A stretch of 64,000 nucleotides of DNA from Haloferax marinum (GTDB lineage: Archaea; Halobacteriota; Halobacteria; Halobacteriales; Haloferacaceae): positions 2,666,001 to 2,730,000 of the forward strand of contig NZ_WKJQ01000001.1 of assembly GCF_009674625.1 (NCBI RefSeq). The letters are read 5' to 3'. The translations under genes were made by a program, and so were the position numbers. Shown in pieces: positions 16,832 through 25,722 of the stretch; positions within the stretch are counted from its first letter, which is position 1; the number at the start of each line of letters is the position of its first letter. The notes below the pieces were generated by a model. The model was not told where the DNA came from. It was given only the letters and a program-made list of their open reading frames with translations, and searched no databases.

Positions 16832-17281
16832 CTATCGGATAGTGTGTGAGCGGACGTCGACAGTGCCGTTTTCGAGGATGGTGAGTTCGAACGACTCGGT
16901 GGTGCCGATATGACGTTCCCATTGCACCGTCCCGTTCACCGCGATAGTGACGGTCTGGCGGGTTGGCTGGAACCGATTGGTCAGGTCGAGGTCAGCGCTG
17001 CCATCGTAGTCGGAGGACGTCTCGTCGAAGACCTCCTCACCGTCTACCGCGACAGTGATACGTCCTGTAAACCCGGTTTCTGGGTGGAGTGAAAGTCGGG
17101 TCTCGGCTGTCCGGTCAGTGGGTTGCGCCGTCGTTTCGGGTGTCGAGGTGGTCGGTGATTGCGTGGTCGTCGTGGTGATGGGCGTCGTTTCGGATGCCGT
17201 CGTGTCAGGATTCCCAATTCCCGAACACCCCGCGAGAATTACCAGGAGGACCGTTAGCACCACGGGTGCGGAATTATTCAT
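16832..17281 (-). CDS. Small secreted lipoprotein, hypothetical
   Basis: The 149-residue protein begins with a signal peptide ending in the lipobox LAGC (Cys at about residue 19), so it should be lipid-anchored outside the membrane. Residues ~25-60 are a Thr/Ser/Pro-rich linker typical of haloarchaeal lipoproteins. The remaining ~90 residues look like a single beta-sandwich domain (ITVAVDGEEVFDE, VTIAVNGTVQWERHI). I do not recognise the domain. Confidence 0.75.
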   Translation of the reverse strand: MNNSAPVVLTVLLVILAGCSGIGNPDTTASETTPITTTTTQSPTTSTPETTAQPTDRTAETRLSLHPETGFTGRITVAVDGEEVFDETSSDYDGSADLDLTNRFQPTRQTVTIAVNGTVQWERHIGTTESFELTILENGTVDVRSHTIR

Positions 17282-17374
17282 GCGAGACCAATTTCAAAAT
17301 TATAACTTCTTGTCAAACCTTTTGTGGTGGTTACTGCAGTTCGGACCCGAATACCTGCTCGCGTTCCACCGACA

Positions 17375-17851
17375 CTAATCGTCCGCCGGCACCAACTCAG
17401 ACGCCGAAAACTCCCGATATTTGTACATCCGCGTCAGTTGCAGCACGACGACGTACCCGACGACGGCCATGACGACGGCGAGAATCGTGTTCCCGAGCAG
17501 TTGCCGAAAGAGGATGTCGAATCCGGAGTCGAGTGAGACGTCGGAGACGGAGACACCGGGAACTGGGCCGAGGATGTACGACCCAAGCCAGAAACTGGCC
17601 CCGTAGACGCCCCACTTGACGGGTGGGTTGAAGATGACGATGGTCGAGACGAGCGCGAGTTTGCTCGCTCTCTCGACGAAGTAGGCGACGAGCGCGAACA
17701 GCGCGAGTGCAGTCCCAGCGGTGGGCATCGCCACGACGAACACACCGAAGGCGAAACTCAGGGCAATCTCGTGGGGCGTGTGTTCCGCTGCGAAGGCTCG
17801 TTCGATTCCCGACCACACTCGGGTCCGAATCGACGCTACTCTCTCGCGCAC
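17375..17851 (-). CDS. DUF2062 family membrane protein
   Basis: The 158-residue protein fits DUF2062: an N-terminal amphipathic segment, then EIALSFAFGVFVVAMPTAGT, then IFNPPVKWGVYGASFWLGSYILG, and a long C-terminal helix. About three or four membrane helices are present. In bacteria the domain is sometimes fused to glycosyltransferases; the function is unknown. It stands alone, on the same strand as the lipoprotein and CBS genes but with gaps of ~80-90 bases. Confidence 0.8.
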   Translation of the reverse strand: MRERVASIRTRVWSGIERAFAAEHTPHEIALSFAFGVFVVAMPTAGTALALFALVAYFVERASKLALVSTIVIFNPPVKWGVYGASFWLGSYILGPVPGVSVSDVSLDSGFDILFRQLLGNTILAVVMAVVGYVVVLQLTRMYKYREFSASELVPADD

Positions 17852-17930
17852 AGGTACCGGCTAGATGGGGGAGAGTACTATCAACTCTTCGCCGTGCGAG
17901 ACTCCCTCTATCGAATTCAGGGGTTTGAGA

Positions 17931-18368
17931 CTATCTGAACCGGCGGTCAGACTCCCACTTGCTCTTGAGTTCCATCATCTCACCGACGCCCCGAGCGACG
18001 TCGGAGACGTGGAACGCGATGTCGGTGGCCGTCACGATTCCGACCATGTCCGCGCCATCGACGACGACGAGTTTCTTCACACGTCCGTCGCGCATCTTCT
18101 GGGCGGCCATTCGAGTCGTCGAGTCCGGGCGAACCCACTTGATCGGGTGTGACATAATCGCACGTGTCGGAATCGACGAGAACGGGGTGTCGCTCGACAC
18201 ACCGGCGCGGAGGATATCGGACTCCGTGACGATGCCGACTGGGCGACGGTCGCTGGTCACGACGACACTCCCCGCGCCCTTTCGGAGCATCACTCTCGCG
18301 CACGCGGCCACGCTCGATTTCACACCGACCGTCGCCACGTCTTCGGTCATGATTTCGTCGACGCGCAT
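17931..18368 (-). CDS. CBS-domain pair protein
   Basis: The 145-residue protein consists of two CBS motifs in tandem. The first is VDEIMTEDVATV...GSVVVTSDRRPVGIVTESDI and the second IMSHPIKWVRPDSTTRMAAQKM...KLVVVDGADMVGIVTATDI. Such Bateman modules bind adenosine nucleotides (AMP, ATP, SAM) and act as sensors. There is no catalytic domain attached, so it probably regulates a partner protein. The start begins directly with the first CBS motif. Confidence 0.88.
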   Translation of the reverse strand: MRVDEIMTEDVATVGVKSSVAACARVMLRKGAGSVVVTSDRRPVGIVTESDILRAGVSSDTPFSSIPTRAIMSHPIKWVRPDSTTRMAAQKMRDGRVKKLVVVDGADMVGIVTATDIAFHVSDVARGVGEMMELKSKWESDRRFR

Positions 18369-18740
18369 GGTCAGTCGACAACGCGTATCCGTCCGAACGT
18401 CCCCGAGTACGACACTCGTCTGCGACCTCGTTCGACGAGGGTGTTCCCACCCACTTTGAATGGTAGAATTTGATATTTAGAATTTGTGAGGGGCGTGAAG
18501 AACGAAGAGACCAGCGAACTTTCGGTGTCGATACGTCGAGGTCGATTCGGTAGAATCGCGTCGAAGCGGCGACGTTTACCTCCCGTATCGATAGACTCAG
18601 CCATTAGTTCGAGTAATCAGAATATCTCGCATAAATCCGTCTGTCTAAATATCGATGTCGATAATTCACGTTCAACTCCCCGTGAGATTCCGAGCGAGTG
18701 GCGACGGCAACGATACAGTCTTGGAGCGCTAGCGTACCAC
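18369..18740. other. Intergenic region between divergent genes
   Basis: This 372-base gap separates divergent genes. It contains AT-rich TTTGATATTTAGAATTTG at ~18467-18484 and TAAATATCGATGTCGATAATTC at ~18644-18668, the latter containing a small ATCGATGTCGAT repeat. These look like promoter elements. No gene is supported. Confidence 0.4.
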
Positions 18741-19037
18741 ATGGATGTTGGTCTCCGACTCCTCGTGGCGGGCTTTTGCATCGTCGCCCCTTCGCTGTTG
18801 TTCGTCGGATTCGTGCGTCTCCTCGACAGGATGCGCGAAGACGCCCTCGTCGAACGAGTCCTCGACAGACTCGACGAGCGTACTCACGAGACGGGAACGA
18901 CGGTCGACCCGACGACGTTCCTCCGAACCGCACAGGAGAAGTCACACCGACGGATGACCGTCTGCAGTGAGTGTGGTGCGCCGAATACGGTCGGAAGTCG
19001 CCGGTGTGGGTTGTGTGGAACGCGGTCGAGTTGGTGA
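18741..19037 (+). CDS. Single-helix membrane protein with C-terminal zinc ribbon
   Basis: The 98-residue protein has one N-terminal membrane helix (residues ~3-25), a charged middle (MREDALVERVLDRLDERT) and a four-Cys zinc ribbon at the C-terminus (CSECGAPNTVGSRRCGLCG). The ribbon should be cytoplasmic. Proteins with a TM anchor and a zinc ribbon are common in haloarchaea and uncharacterised. I chose the ATG at 18741 because the helix begins there. Confidence 0.7.
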   Translation: MDVGLRLLVAGFCIVAPSLLFVGFVRLLDRMREDALVERVLDRLDERTHETGTTVDPTTFLRTAQEKSHRRMTVCSECGAPNTVGSRRCGLCGTRSSW

Positions 19038-19065
19038 CCGCAGTCACAGAGTGACACTCGAACTG

Positions 19066-19440
19066 TTACTGGACGATGAACTCGGCCGGTCGGTTGGGAT
19101 TGACACCGTGAAACAGCGGTTCGAACGACCCCAACTCTTCCGGGTCTTCGAGCATCAGCTCCATCATCGCGTCTTCGAGTTCGTGGAGTCTGTGAGTCGA
19201 GTTCGCCCGCACTTCGACTAGTTGTTCGAAGTCGTCGGCTTCGACGTACCACACCAGATAGTCGTACTCGTCGCCGTGTTCGATGAACAGTGAGAGCGTG
19301 TGGAGCGACTCGTCGTTCCAGATATCGAGGACACCGTCTCGGTACTCTCGGGCTTCAGTGCGCAACTCGCCGACCAACTCGCGGAGGGCGTCGGTCTTCC
19401 CCGGCGTGATACGCTGTTTTCTGACGAACGTTTCGGGCAT
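19066..19440 (-). CDS. Conserved haloarchaeal protein, probably DUF6176
   Basis: The 124-residue soluble protein resembles DUF6176: KQRITPGKTDALRELVGEL near the start, a central YDYLVWYVEADD strand and the ending PLFHGVNPNRPAEFIVQ. The fold looks like a small alpha/beta (dimeric ferredoxin-like) domain. The function is unknown. A TATA-like AAAGGCTTACC at ~19468-19480 (minus strand) gives a near-leaderless start. Confidence 0.7.
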   Translation of the reverse strand: MPETFVRKQRITPGKTDALRELVGELRTEAREYRDGVLDIWNDESLHTLSLFIEHGDEYDYLVWYVEADDFEQLVEVRANSTHRLHELEDAMMELMLEDPEELGSFEPLFHGVNPNRPAEFIVQ

Positions 19441-19532
19441 GTATAAATTCGACGCAGTATGGTGGTAAGCCTTTTGATATGTTATTTGAGTGAACAGCGG
19501 CGGTGAACCCTCTGGGTAGGCGTGTCGCAGTA

Positions 19533-19558
19533 AAAATCGAAAGAGCGGTGGGCTCTTT
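19533..19558 (-). terminator. sucCD terminator
   Basis: On the minus strand AAAGAGC-CCACC-GCTCTTT overlaps the sucD stop codon and is followed by CGATTTTTA. A 7-base-pair stem with a T-run is the classic intrinsic shape. It should end the sucC-sucD transcript. Confidence 0.7.
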
Positions 19559-20426
19559 AGAGGAAGTCTTCGATGTGGTCGGCGACTTCGTTCGGGGTGT
19601 CACCGACGGGGACGCCCGCGTCGTTGAGGGCGTTGATCTTGGACTCTGCGGTGCCCGTTCCGGACCCGGAGACGATAGCGCCGGCGTGGCCCATGCGCTT
19701 GCCCGGCGGTGCCGTACGGCCAGCGATGAAGCCAGCGACGGGCGTGTCCATGTTCTCTGCGATGAACTGCGCGGCCTGTTCTTCGTCTTCGCCACCGATC
19801 TCACCGCACATGACGACGGCGTGCGTGTCGGGGTCGTTCTCGAACGCTTCGAGGGCGTCGACGAACGACGTGCCGATGATTGGGTCGCCACCGATGCCGA
19901 TTGCGGTAGTCTGGCCGATACCGCGCTCGGTCAGGTTCGAGACGACCTGGTAGGTGAGCGTGCCGGAACGCGAGACGAGGCCGACGTTCCCCTCCTCGAA
20001 GATGTTGCCGGGGAGGATACCGAGTTTGGCCTCGCCGGGCGTGATGATGCCCGGACAGTTGGGGCCGATGAGACGGGTGTCGACTTCGGAGAGTCGCTTG
20101 TTCACCTTGGCCATGTCCTGCGTCGGGACACCTTCGGTGATGGCGACGACGAGGTCTAAGTCCGTGTCGAGTGCCTCGAAGATAGCGTCACCAGCGAACG
20201 CCGGTGGAACGAAGACGACAGACGCGTTGGCGTCTTCCTCTTCGACGGCCTCGGAGACGGTGTCGTAGACGGGGACGCCTTCGACTTCCTGACCGCCCTT
20301 GCCGGGGACCGCACCGGCAACGACGTTCGTTCCGTACTCCATCATCTGCTGGGTGTGGAAGCGACCTTCCCCACCGGTGATACCCTGTACAACTACGCGC
20401 GTGTCGTCGTCGACGAAAATACTCAT
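19557..20426 (-). CDS. sucD: Succinyl-CoA ligase (ADP-forming) alpha subunit
   Basis: The 289-residue subunit carries the CoA-binding Rossmann domain ([17 protein letters not shown]) and the ligase domain. The phosphorylated active-site His is His247 in [30 protein letters not shown] and SRSGTLTYQ are family signatures. With SucC it interconverts succinyl-CoA and succinate with ATP formation in the citric acid cycle. The start overlaps the sucC stop by four bases, and a hairpin plus T-run sits at its end. Confidence 0.97.
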   Translation of the reverse strand: MSIFVDDDTRVVVQGITGGEGRFHTQQMMEYGTNVVAGAVPGKGGQEVEGVPVYDTVSEAVEEEDANASVVFVPPAFAGDAIFEALDTDLDLVVAITEGVPTQDMAKVNKRLSEVDTRLIGPNCPGIITPGEAKLGILPGNIFEEGNVGLVSRSGTLTYQVVSNLTERGIGQTTAIGIGGDPIIGTSFVDALEAFENDPDTHAVVMCGEIGGEDEEQAAQFIAENMDTPVAGFIAGRTAPPGKRMGHAGAIVSGSGTGTAESKINALNDAGVPVGDTPNEVADHIEDFL

Positions 20427-21568
20427 TGGGACACCTCCTGTGCGTTCTCGACGGCACGCTGGACCGCATCCTCCAGCGTCCCTTCGACCTGTACGAGGTC
20501 CGTGTTCAGAATCTCCATCCCTTCTTCGGCGTTCGTGCCTGCGAGGCGGACGACGACGGGTTTCGGAATCTCGTCGAACTGCTCCAGTGCCTCGTTGATA
20601 CCTTTGGCAACCTCGTCACCGCGGGTGATGCCACCGAAGATGTTGAACACGACGGAGTCGACGTTCTCGTCGGAGAAGACCATGTCCAGCGCGTTCGCGA
20701 CACGGGACGCCTTCGCACCGCCACCGATGTCGAGGAAGTTGGCTGGTTTGCCACCGAAGTAGTCGACGAGGTCGAGCGTCGTCATGACGAGCCCGGCACC
20801 GTTGCCGATGATACCGACGTTGCCCGACAGACGGACGTAGTCGAAGCCGTACTCGCCGGCCTTGGCCTCGAGTTCGTCCTCGTAGGAGTCTTCTTCCATC
20901 GCCGCGAGGTCTTCGTGGCGGAAGAGCGCGTCGTCGTCGATGTTCATGACGGCGTCCGCGGCGACGACGTCGCGGTCGGACGTAATCATGACGGGGTTGA
21001 TTTCGATGTCGGACGCGTCGTTGGCCTCGTAGAGGTCGTAGAGCGTCGAGAGGAACGATGCGACGTCGAACGCCACGTCACGTGGGATGCCGGCGTCGAA
21101 GACGATTTTCCGGGCCTGGTACGGGTGCAGACCGAACGCGGGGTCGATGTGTTCGCGTGCGATGGCGTCGGGGTTCTCCTCTGCGACTTCCTCGATGTTG
21201 ACGCCACCTTCCGTCGAGACCATCGCGACGGGTTTGCCCTCGCCGCGGTCCATCGTGATACCGACGTACAGTTCGTTCTCGAAGTCGACACCGGCCTCGA
21301 CGAGCACACGGTCGACCGTGTAGCCCTTGAGGTCCATCCCGAGGATGTCCTCTGCGGCCTGTCGGGCCTCGTCCTCGTCCATCGCGATTTTGATACCGCC
21401 AGCCTTGCCACGCCCACCGACGTGAACCTGTGCCTTGATGGCTGCGGGGTATCCGATGTCCTCCACCGCGTCCATAACCTCGTCTACAGACGACGCGAGA
21501 CGGGACTCTGGGACCGGAATCCCTGCCTCTGCGAAGATATTCTTCGCTTGATATTCGTGAAGCTTCAT
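20423..21568 (-). CDS. sucC: Succinyl-CoA ligase (ADP-forming) beta subunit
   Basis: The subunit is 381 residues from MKLHEYQAK, the conserved start of the family; an ATG two codons earlier (21574) is also possible and would be nearly leaderless. It has the ATP-grasp nucleotide-binding fold ([19 protein letters not shown]) and the succinate-binding C-terminal domain ([35 protein letters not shown]). It pairs with SucD in the same operon. A TATA box on the minus strand lies ~28 bases upstream. Confidence 0.97.
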   Translation of the reverse strand: MKLHEYQAKNIFAEAGIPVPESRLASSVDEVMDAVEDIGYPAAIKAQVHVGGRGKAGGIKIAMDEDEARQAAEDILGMDLKGYTVDRVLVEAGVDFENELYVGITMDRGEGKPVAMVSTEGGVNIEEVAEENPDAIAREHIDPAFGLHPYQARKIVFDAGIPRDVAFDVASFLSTLYDLYEANDASDIEINPVMITSDRDVVAADAVMNIDDDALFRHEDLAAMEEDSYEDELEAKAGEYGFDYVRLSGNVGIIGNGAGLVMTTLDLVDYFGGKPANFLDIGGGAKASRVANALDMVFSDENVDSVVFNIFGGITRGDEVAKGINEALEQFDEIPKPVVVRLAGTNAEEGMEILNTDLVQVEGTLEDAVQRAVENAQEVSQ

Positions 21569-21595
21569 TACCATCCGTGGGAGGGAAAGGCACGC

Positions 21596-21606
21596 GCTTA
21601 AATCCC
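21596..21606 (-). promoter_or_regulatory. sucCD promoter (TATA)
   Basis: GGATTTAAGCG on the minus strand is a strong haloarchaeal TATA box. Transcription should start near 21577, three to nine bases before the candidate sucC starts. The operon is thus probably leaderless. Confidence 0.55.
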
Positions 21607-21786
21607 ATCCATCTCGGCCCGATTATCCGGCGAAAATCACCGACTGGAGAGTACTCGTGGGAAAATTAATATTTTCAACTTGTCCGGGCGAACGGTGACG
21701 ACGAAGCCCAACGGTACCGAGGGATTCCGTTCTCAGCGAGTGGGGCTTACCGGCGTACGTTAGGTTCTAGGCGACGTACGCTCTGT

Positions 21787-22071
21787 ATGGCGACGCAAAC
21801 GACAGCCCGCCGCCTTCCTGCGGGAACTGGATGGTTCATCGGAATGGCGCTCGGCCTCTTATTCGGTGCGGTCGGGTGGTGGCTCACTCGCGAGATAACG
21901 ACGCTCCTCGTCATCTTCGTCGCGACTGGGACTGCGTTGGGGTACTCGTTGGAGAGCACCCTGAATCCGACGCCACTCACGCCGCGACAGCGGAGAGTCT
22001 TGCTCGTCCTTCTGGTGCTGGGTGTCGCCGTCGGTGGCGTCGTGTTCCTCTCTGCGTCGATTTTCTGGTAA
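21787..22071 (+). CDS. Hypothetical membrane protein
   Basis: The 94-residue protein has three hydrophobic helices (about residues 14-34, 37-54 and 70-90), with a Pro/Arg-rich loop (NPTPLTPRQRR) between the second and third. Family unknown. The N-terminus ATQTTARRLPAG is polar and positive, suggesting it is cytoplasmic. Confidence 0.7.
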   Translation: MATQTTARRLPAGTGWFIGMALGLLFGAVGWWLTREITTLLVIFVATGTALGYSLESTLNPTPLTPRQRRVLLVLLVLGVAVGGVVFLSASIFW

Positions 22072-22149
22072 CTGTTGACCCAAACGGGGTCTGCTTCGTG
22101 ACTGGCCGCGGTGTCCGAATTTATCAGTGATGAAGACCCACATCCCGCT

Positions 22150-23118
22150 ATGCGCGCTGTCAGATTCCACGAACACGGTGGACGCGACGTACTGCAGGTA
22201 GACGACATCGACACACCCGAACCGCAGGCCGACGAGGTACTCGTCGAGGTCGCCGCGGCGGGCGTCAACCCGGTCGATACCTACTTCCGAACCGGAGAGT
22301 ACCCGCCACTCGGACTCCCGATGATTCCCGGCGTCGACGTCGCCGGCACGGTCGCAGCGGTCGGGCCGAACGTGACCGACTTCGAGGAAGGTGACGCCGT
22401 CCTGGGGACGGGAATCGGCAACCAGCAGTATTACGGCGGCTACGCCGAGTTCGTCGCAGTCCCGACCGACCGCCTCGCAGTGCTCCCAGAGAATGCCGAC
22501 CTCGTCGCCGCCGGTGGTGCAGGCGTCGCTGGCGTCACCGCGTGGCGCGCGCTCGTCGACCACGGCGGGATGCAACTCGGTGAGACGGTCCTGATTCACG
22601 GCGGGTCCGGCGGCGTCGGCCACGCCGCAGTCCAACTCGCCGCAGCAGCAGGCGCACACGTCATCGCGACTGCCGCACCCGACTATCACGACCGAGTGTC
22701 GGAACTCGGTGCCGACGTGGTCCTCGACTACAACCGCGACGACCTCGCTGAGGCCGTCACTGACGCGTCGAAGGGCGACGGTGTCGACCTGACGCTCGAC
22801 CACCGCCTCGACGACTATCTCCAGTTCGACGCCGACGTCGCGACGACCGGTGGCCGCGTCGTCGGTATCGGCGAGAACGACCCTGCGGTCGGGTTCGACC
22901 TCTCGTCGTCCGCCCGCGGGAAGGACCTCCAGATTACGATGATGAGCATGTTCAACACGCCAGAACTCGCCGCCCCACTGCGCGAACTCGCCGGCATGAT
23001 AGACGCGGGAGCGTTCGAAATCGACGTGGCGCGCACCTACGACCTCGACGACGCGGCCGAGGCCCACCGCGCCGTGATGGAAGATAGCTTCCTCGGCAAA
23101 CTCGTCGTCACGCCCTGA
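22150..23118 (+). CDS. NADPH:quinone reductase-like medium-chain dehydrogenase
   Basis: The 322-residue protein belongs to the zinc-free medium-chain dehydrogenase (QOR/zeta-crystallin) family. The N-terminal catalytic domain runs MRAVRFHEHGGRDVL to GVNPVDTYFRTG; the Rossmann domain has VLIHGGSGGVGHAAVQLA and ends SFLGKLVVTP. No structural or catalytic zinc Cys set is present. It should reduce quinones or enones with NADPH. The ATG at 22150 is preferred over 22111 because a TATA-like GAATTTATCAG sits at ~22115, which places the start of transcription near 22142. Its 3' end is part of a 31-base tandem duplication. Confidence 0.9.
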   Translation: MRAVRFHEHGGRDVLQVDDIDTPEPQADEVLVEVAAAGVNPVDTYFRTGEYPPLGLPMIPGVDVAGTVAAVGPNVTDFEEGDAVLGTGIGNQQYYGGYAEFVAVPTDRLAVLPENADLVAAGGAGVAGVTAWRALVDHGGMQLGETVLIHGGSGGVGHAAVQLAAAAGAHVIATAAPDYHDRVSELGADVVLDYNRDDLAEAVTDASKGDGVDLTLDHRLDDYLQFDADVATTGGRVVGIGENDPAVGFDLSSSARGKDLQITMMSMFNTPELAAPLRELAGMIDAGAFEIDVARTYDLDDAAEAHRAVMEDSFLGKLVVTP

Positions 23119-23167
23119 GGCTGGCCGCCGCTGTCTCGTCACGCCCTGAGGCCGGCCGCCGCTGTCT
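23106..23167 (+). repeat. 31-base tandem duplication across a stop codon
   Basis: Two adjacent 31-base units (23106-23136 and 23137-23167) differ at one base. Each begins CGTCACGCCCTGAGG and ends CGCCGCTGTCT. The first includes the last codons and TGA stop of the quinone reductase gene; the second repeats them beyond the stop. Confidence 0.85.
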
Positions 23168-23238
23168 TCGGAGTCGGCGCGCGCGACGACCACACCTCCG
23201 CGACCGAATTATGAGTCGTGCTCACGTAGTACACGGGT

Positions 23239-23946
23239 GTGAACGTGAACTACGATTTCGGTGGGACAGTCGCACTCGTCACCGGCGCGAGCGGTGCGCT
23301 CGGTGGGGCGATTGCGCGAGCGTTTCACGACGCGGGCGCGAACGTCGCCGCTGCAGACCTCGTCGAACCCGACGACGAAGACGGATTCTTCGACGCCGAG
23401 GGAGTCCAGTTCTACGAGGGTGACCTCACCGACGAAGCAGACGTCGCCCGCGTCGTCGACGCCGTCGTCTCCGACTTCGGCCGAATCGACTACCTCGCTA
23501 ACATCGCCGGCACGTGGCGCGGAGGGACATCCATCGACGAGACCGACGTCGGGACGTTCGACTTCCTGTTCGACGTGAACCTGAAGACGATGTTCCTCGC
23601 GTCGAAACACGCCATTCCGCACCTCGAAGAGACCGAAGGCGCCATCGTGAGCGTCTCCGCTCGGTCGTCGCTCGAAGGCGGGACTGGAGACGGCATCTAT
23701 CGCGCGTCGAAGGCCGGTGTGCGTCTCCTCACCGAGACGATTGCGAAAGAGAACACGGGCGTCGTGCGTGCGAACGCGGTGATGCCGAGCGTCATCGACA
23801 CGGCGATGAACCGCGAGATGATGCCCGACGCCGACTTCGACGCGTGGGTCACACCCGAAGCAATCGCACAGACGGTTCTGTTCCTCTGTTCGGACGCGTC
23901 GTCTGCAACGAGTGGGGCCGCCGTTCCAGTGTACGGCGAGGCGTGA
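23239..23946 (+). CDS. Short-chain dehydrogenase/reductase
   Basis: The 235-residue classical SDR has the nucleotide-binding TGASGALGGAIA (residues ~13-24), NIAG, the active-site Ser region SVSARSS, and the catalytic YRASK (Tyr and Lys). An Asp at the end of beta-2 (AAADL) suggests NAD(H) preference. The substrate is unknown. The start is GTG at 23239; no ATG fits. A TATA-like CGAATTATGA at ~23203 places the start of transcription almost on the GTG, consistent with leaderless translation. Confidence 0.9.
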   Translation: MNVNYDFGGTVALVTGASGALGGAIARAFHDAGANVAAADLVEPDDEDGFFDAEGVQFYEGDLTDEADVARVVDAVVSDFGRIDYLANIAGTWRGGTSIDETDVGTFDFLFDVNLKTMFLASKHAIPHLEETEGAIVSVSARSSLEGGTGDGIYRASKAGVRLLTETIAKENTGVVRANAVMPSVIDTAMNREMMPDADFDAWVTPEAIAQTVLFLCSDASSATSGAAVPVYGEA

Positions 23947-24192
23947 TACCACCCGCCGTGGGACCATCCACCGCGACACATATTTGCACACTGGCGCGCG
24001 CAGATTATTACACGGTGCGTGAGCGATTCACGAACACGACACACGTTAGAAAGTAGAGGTGAATTAGGGGAGAAATTCGGACAAACGTCCCATCATATAC
24101 ATTCGGTTAGAGAATTGTGTCGATTTTTTCTCCGTTATGCGACTGCATACCGCGTCATTTATCACACTTACATCGGCAACACGGTGATAGAA

Positions 24193-25530
24193 ATGAGTGA
24201 ACGAGAAACATGGGCGACGAGGGCAGGATTCATCCTCGCTGCCGTCGGCAGTGCAGTCGGCCTCGGGAACATCTGGCAGTTCCCGTTCAAGACTGCGCAG
24301 TTCGGTGGCGCGTCCTTCCTTATCGTCTATCTGATTGCCGCACTCGGCATCGGTCTGCCGACCATCCTCGCCGAGTTCGTCATCGGACGGAAGAGTAACC
24401 TCAACACCATCAGCGCCTTCGAGAAACTCGGCTACAAGAACTGGCGTATCGTCGGCGCACTCGGCCTGTTCACCGGGTTCTGGATTCTCTCGTACTACAG
24501 CGTCGTCGGCGGGTGGGTCCTTCGATACCTCGGTGGCAGCGTGACGGGTGCGTACTTCGGCGCGCCAGCAGAGTACTTCGGCCAGATTTCGGCGGGCATG
24601 GACGCACTCGTCCTCCACGCCGTCTTCATGGCGCTCGTCATCGGTATCGTCGCCGCAGGTATCGAAGACGGCATCGAGAAAGCGACGAAACTGATGGTCC
24701 CGAGTATCGTGGTCATCCTCGGCGCACTCGCCGTCTTCGCCTTCACGCTCCCCGGCGCGTCCGAAGGCTACGCGTACTTCCTGTCGCCCGACTTCGGCGC
24801 ACTCGCCACCAACTTCGGCGACATCGTTCCGTTCGCTGTCGGTCAGGCGTTCTTCTCGCTGTCGCTCGGGATGGGCGCGATGATTACCTACGCGTCCTAC
24901 ATCGACGGCGACCAGAGCCTGTTCGGTGACGGTATCACCATCGTCTTCCTGAACAGTTTCGTCGGCATCCTCGCCGGTCTCGTCGTCATTCCACTGCTGT
25001 TCGCGCAGGGTATCGACCCCAACACGAGCGGTGCCGGTGCGGTGTTCATCAGCGTCGCCGGCGCGTTCGGGAACCTCCCTGCCGGACGCATCATCGGCGT
25101 CGTCTTCTTCGCTGTCGTCCTCATCGCGGCGCTCTCGTCGGCGATTAGCCTCCTCGAAGTCGTCGTCGCGTGGGCCATCGACAACTACGACGTGTCGCGT
25201 CCGCAGGTTGCCACCCTCCTCGGTGGTATCATCTTCACCCTCGGCGTGCCGTCGGCACTCGACACGGCGTGGCTCGGCTGGTTCGACACGCTCGCCTACA
25301 AGTTCTTCCTGCCGATCGGTGTCCTCGGCATCCTCATCTTCGCGGCGTGGGTCTACGGCGCACCCGCCATCGACGAACTGATGAAAGGGAGCGGGCTCGG
25401 CGACGGCGTCGGCCTGACGTGGCTCTGGCTCGCCCGCACGCTCGTCATCGTGGCCGTCGTCGCCACGCTGGCACTGGGTCTCCAGACCCTGTTCCTCGGC
25501 GAGAACCCGGCTATCATCCCACCCCTCTGA
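24193..25530 (+). CDS. Sodium-dependent NSS-family transporter
   Basis: The 445-residue polytopic protein belongs to the neurotransmitter:sodium symporter (SNF) family. The signature GSAVGLGNIWQFPFK in helix 1 forms the sodium and substrate site. About 11-12 helices follow. Later signatures are SYYSVVGGW, GQAFFSLSLGMGAMITYASY and AALSSAISLLEV. Substrates of prokaryotic members are amino acids. I chose the ATG at 24193 (MSERETWATR) because a TATA-like TCATTTATCAC sits at ~24152 and the longer frame is non-conserved. The next gene is a paralog. Confidence 0.93.
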   Translation: MSERETWATRAGFILAAVGSAVGLGNIWQFPFKTAQFGGASFLIVYLIAALGIGLPTILAEFVIGRKSNLNTISAFEKLGYKNWRIVGALGLFTGFWILSYYSVVGGWVLRYLGGSVTGAYFGAPAEYFGQISAGMDALVLHAVFMALVIGIVAAGIEDGIEKATKLMVPSIVVILGALAVFAFTLPGASEGYAYFLSPDFGALATNFGDIVPFAVGQAFFSLSLGMGAMITYASYIDGDQSLFGDGITIVFLNSFVGILAGLVVIPLLFAQGIDPNTSGAGAVFISVAGAFGNLPAGRIIGVVFFAVVLIAALSSAISLLEVVVAWAIDNYDVSRPQVATLLGGIIFTLGVPSALDTAWLGWFDTLAYKFFLPIGVLGILIFAAWVYGAPAIDELMKGSGLGDGVGLTWLWLARTLVIVAVVATLALGLQTLFLGENPAIIPPL

Positions 25531-25531
25531 A

Positions 25532-25549
25532 GCGACGAACACTCGTCGC
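25532..25549 (+). terminator. Hairpin after first NSS transporter
   Basis: GCGACGA-ACAC-TCGTCGC is a perfect 7-base-pair stem one base after the stop codon. A CACTTTTG run follows about 20 bases later. It may terminate or protect the 3' end. Confidence 0.4.
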
Positions 25550-25722
25550 GTCGGGGGAGAGACGACCCACTTTTGAGCAGTTACGAATCGTCAGCAGTAT
25601 CGCTTATTTTTCGTCCATTTGATGGCGATAATTGCGTATAGGTTGGGCACAACCGTTAAATTTCTGCGATGACGGTTTTTAGTTCGAAAGCCATTTTAGG
25701 GGGAGAGGGGGAATGAGAACCA

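Noticed and set aside
16359..16922. 187-codon minus-strand frame with a repeated GRFELPASS segment
   Set aside because: The repeated segment is the antisense translation of the two tRNA-Val genes, a known source of false protein predictions.
24064..25542. 492-codon minus-strand open frame
   Set aside because: It is a complement shadow of the NSS transporter, dominated by Glu/Asp/Arg with no hydrophobic core.
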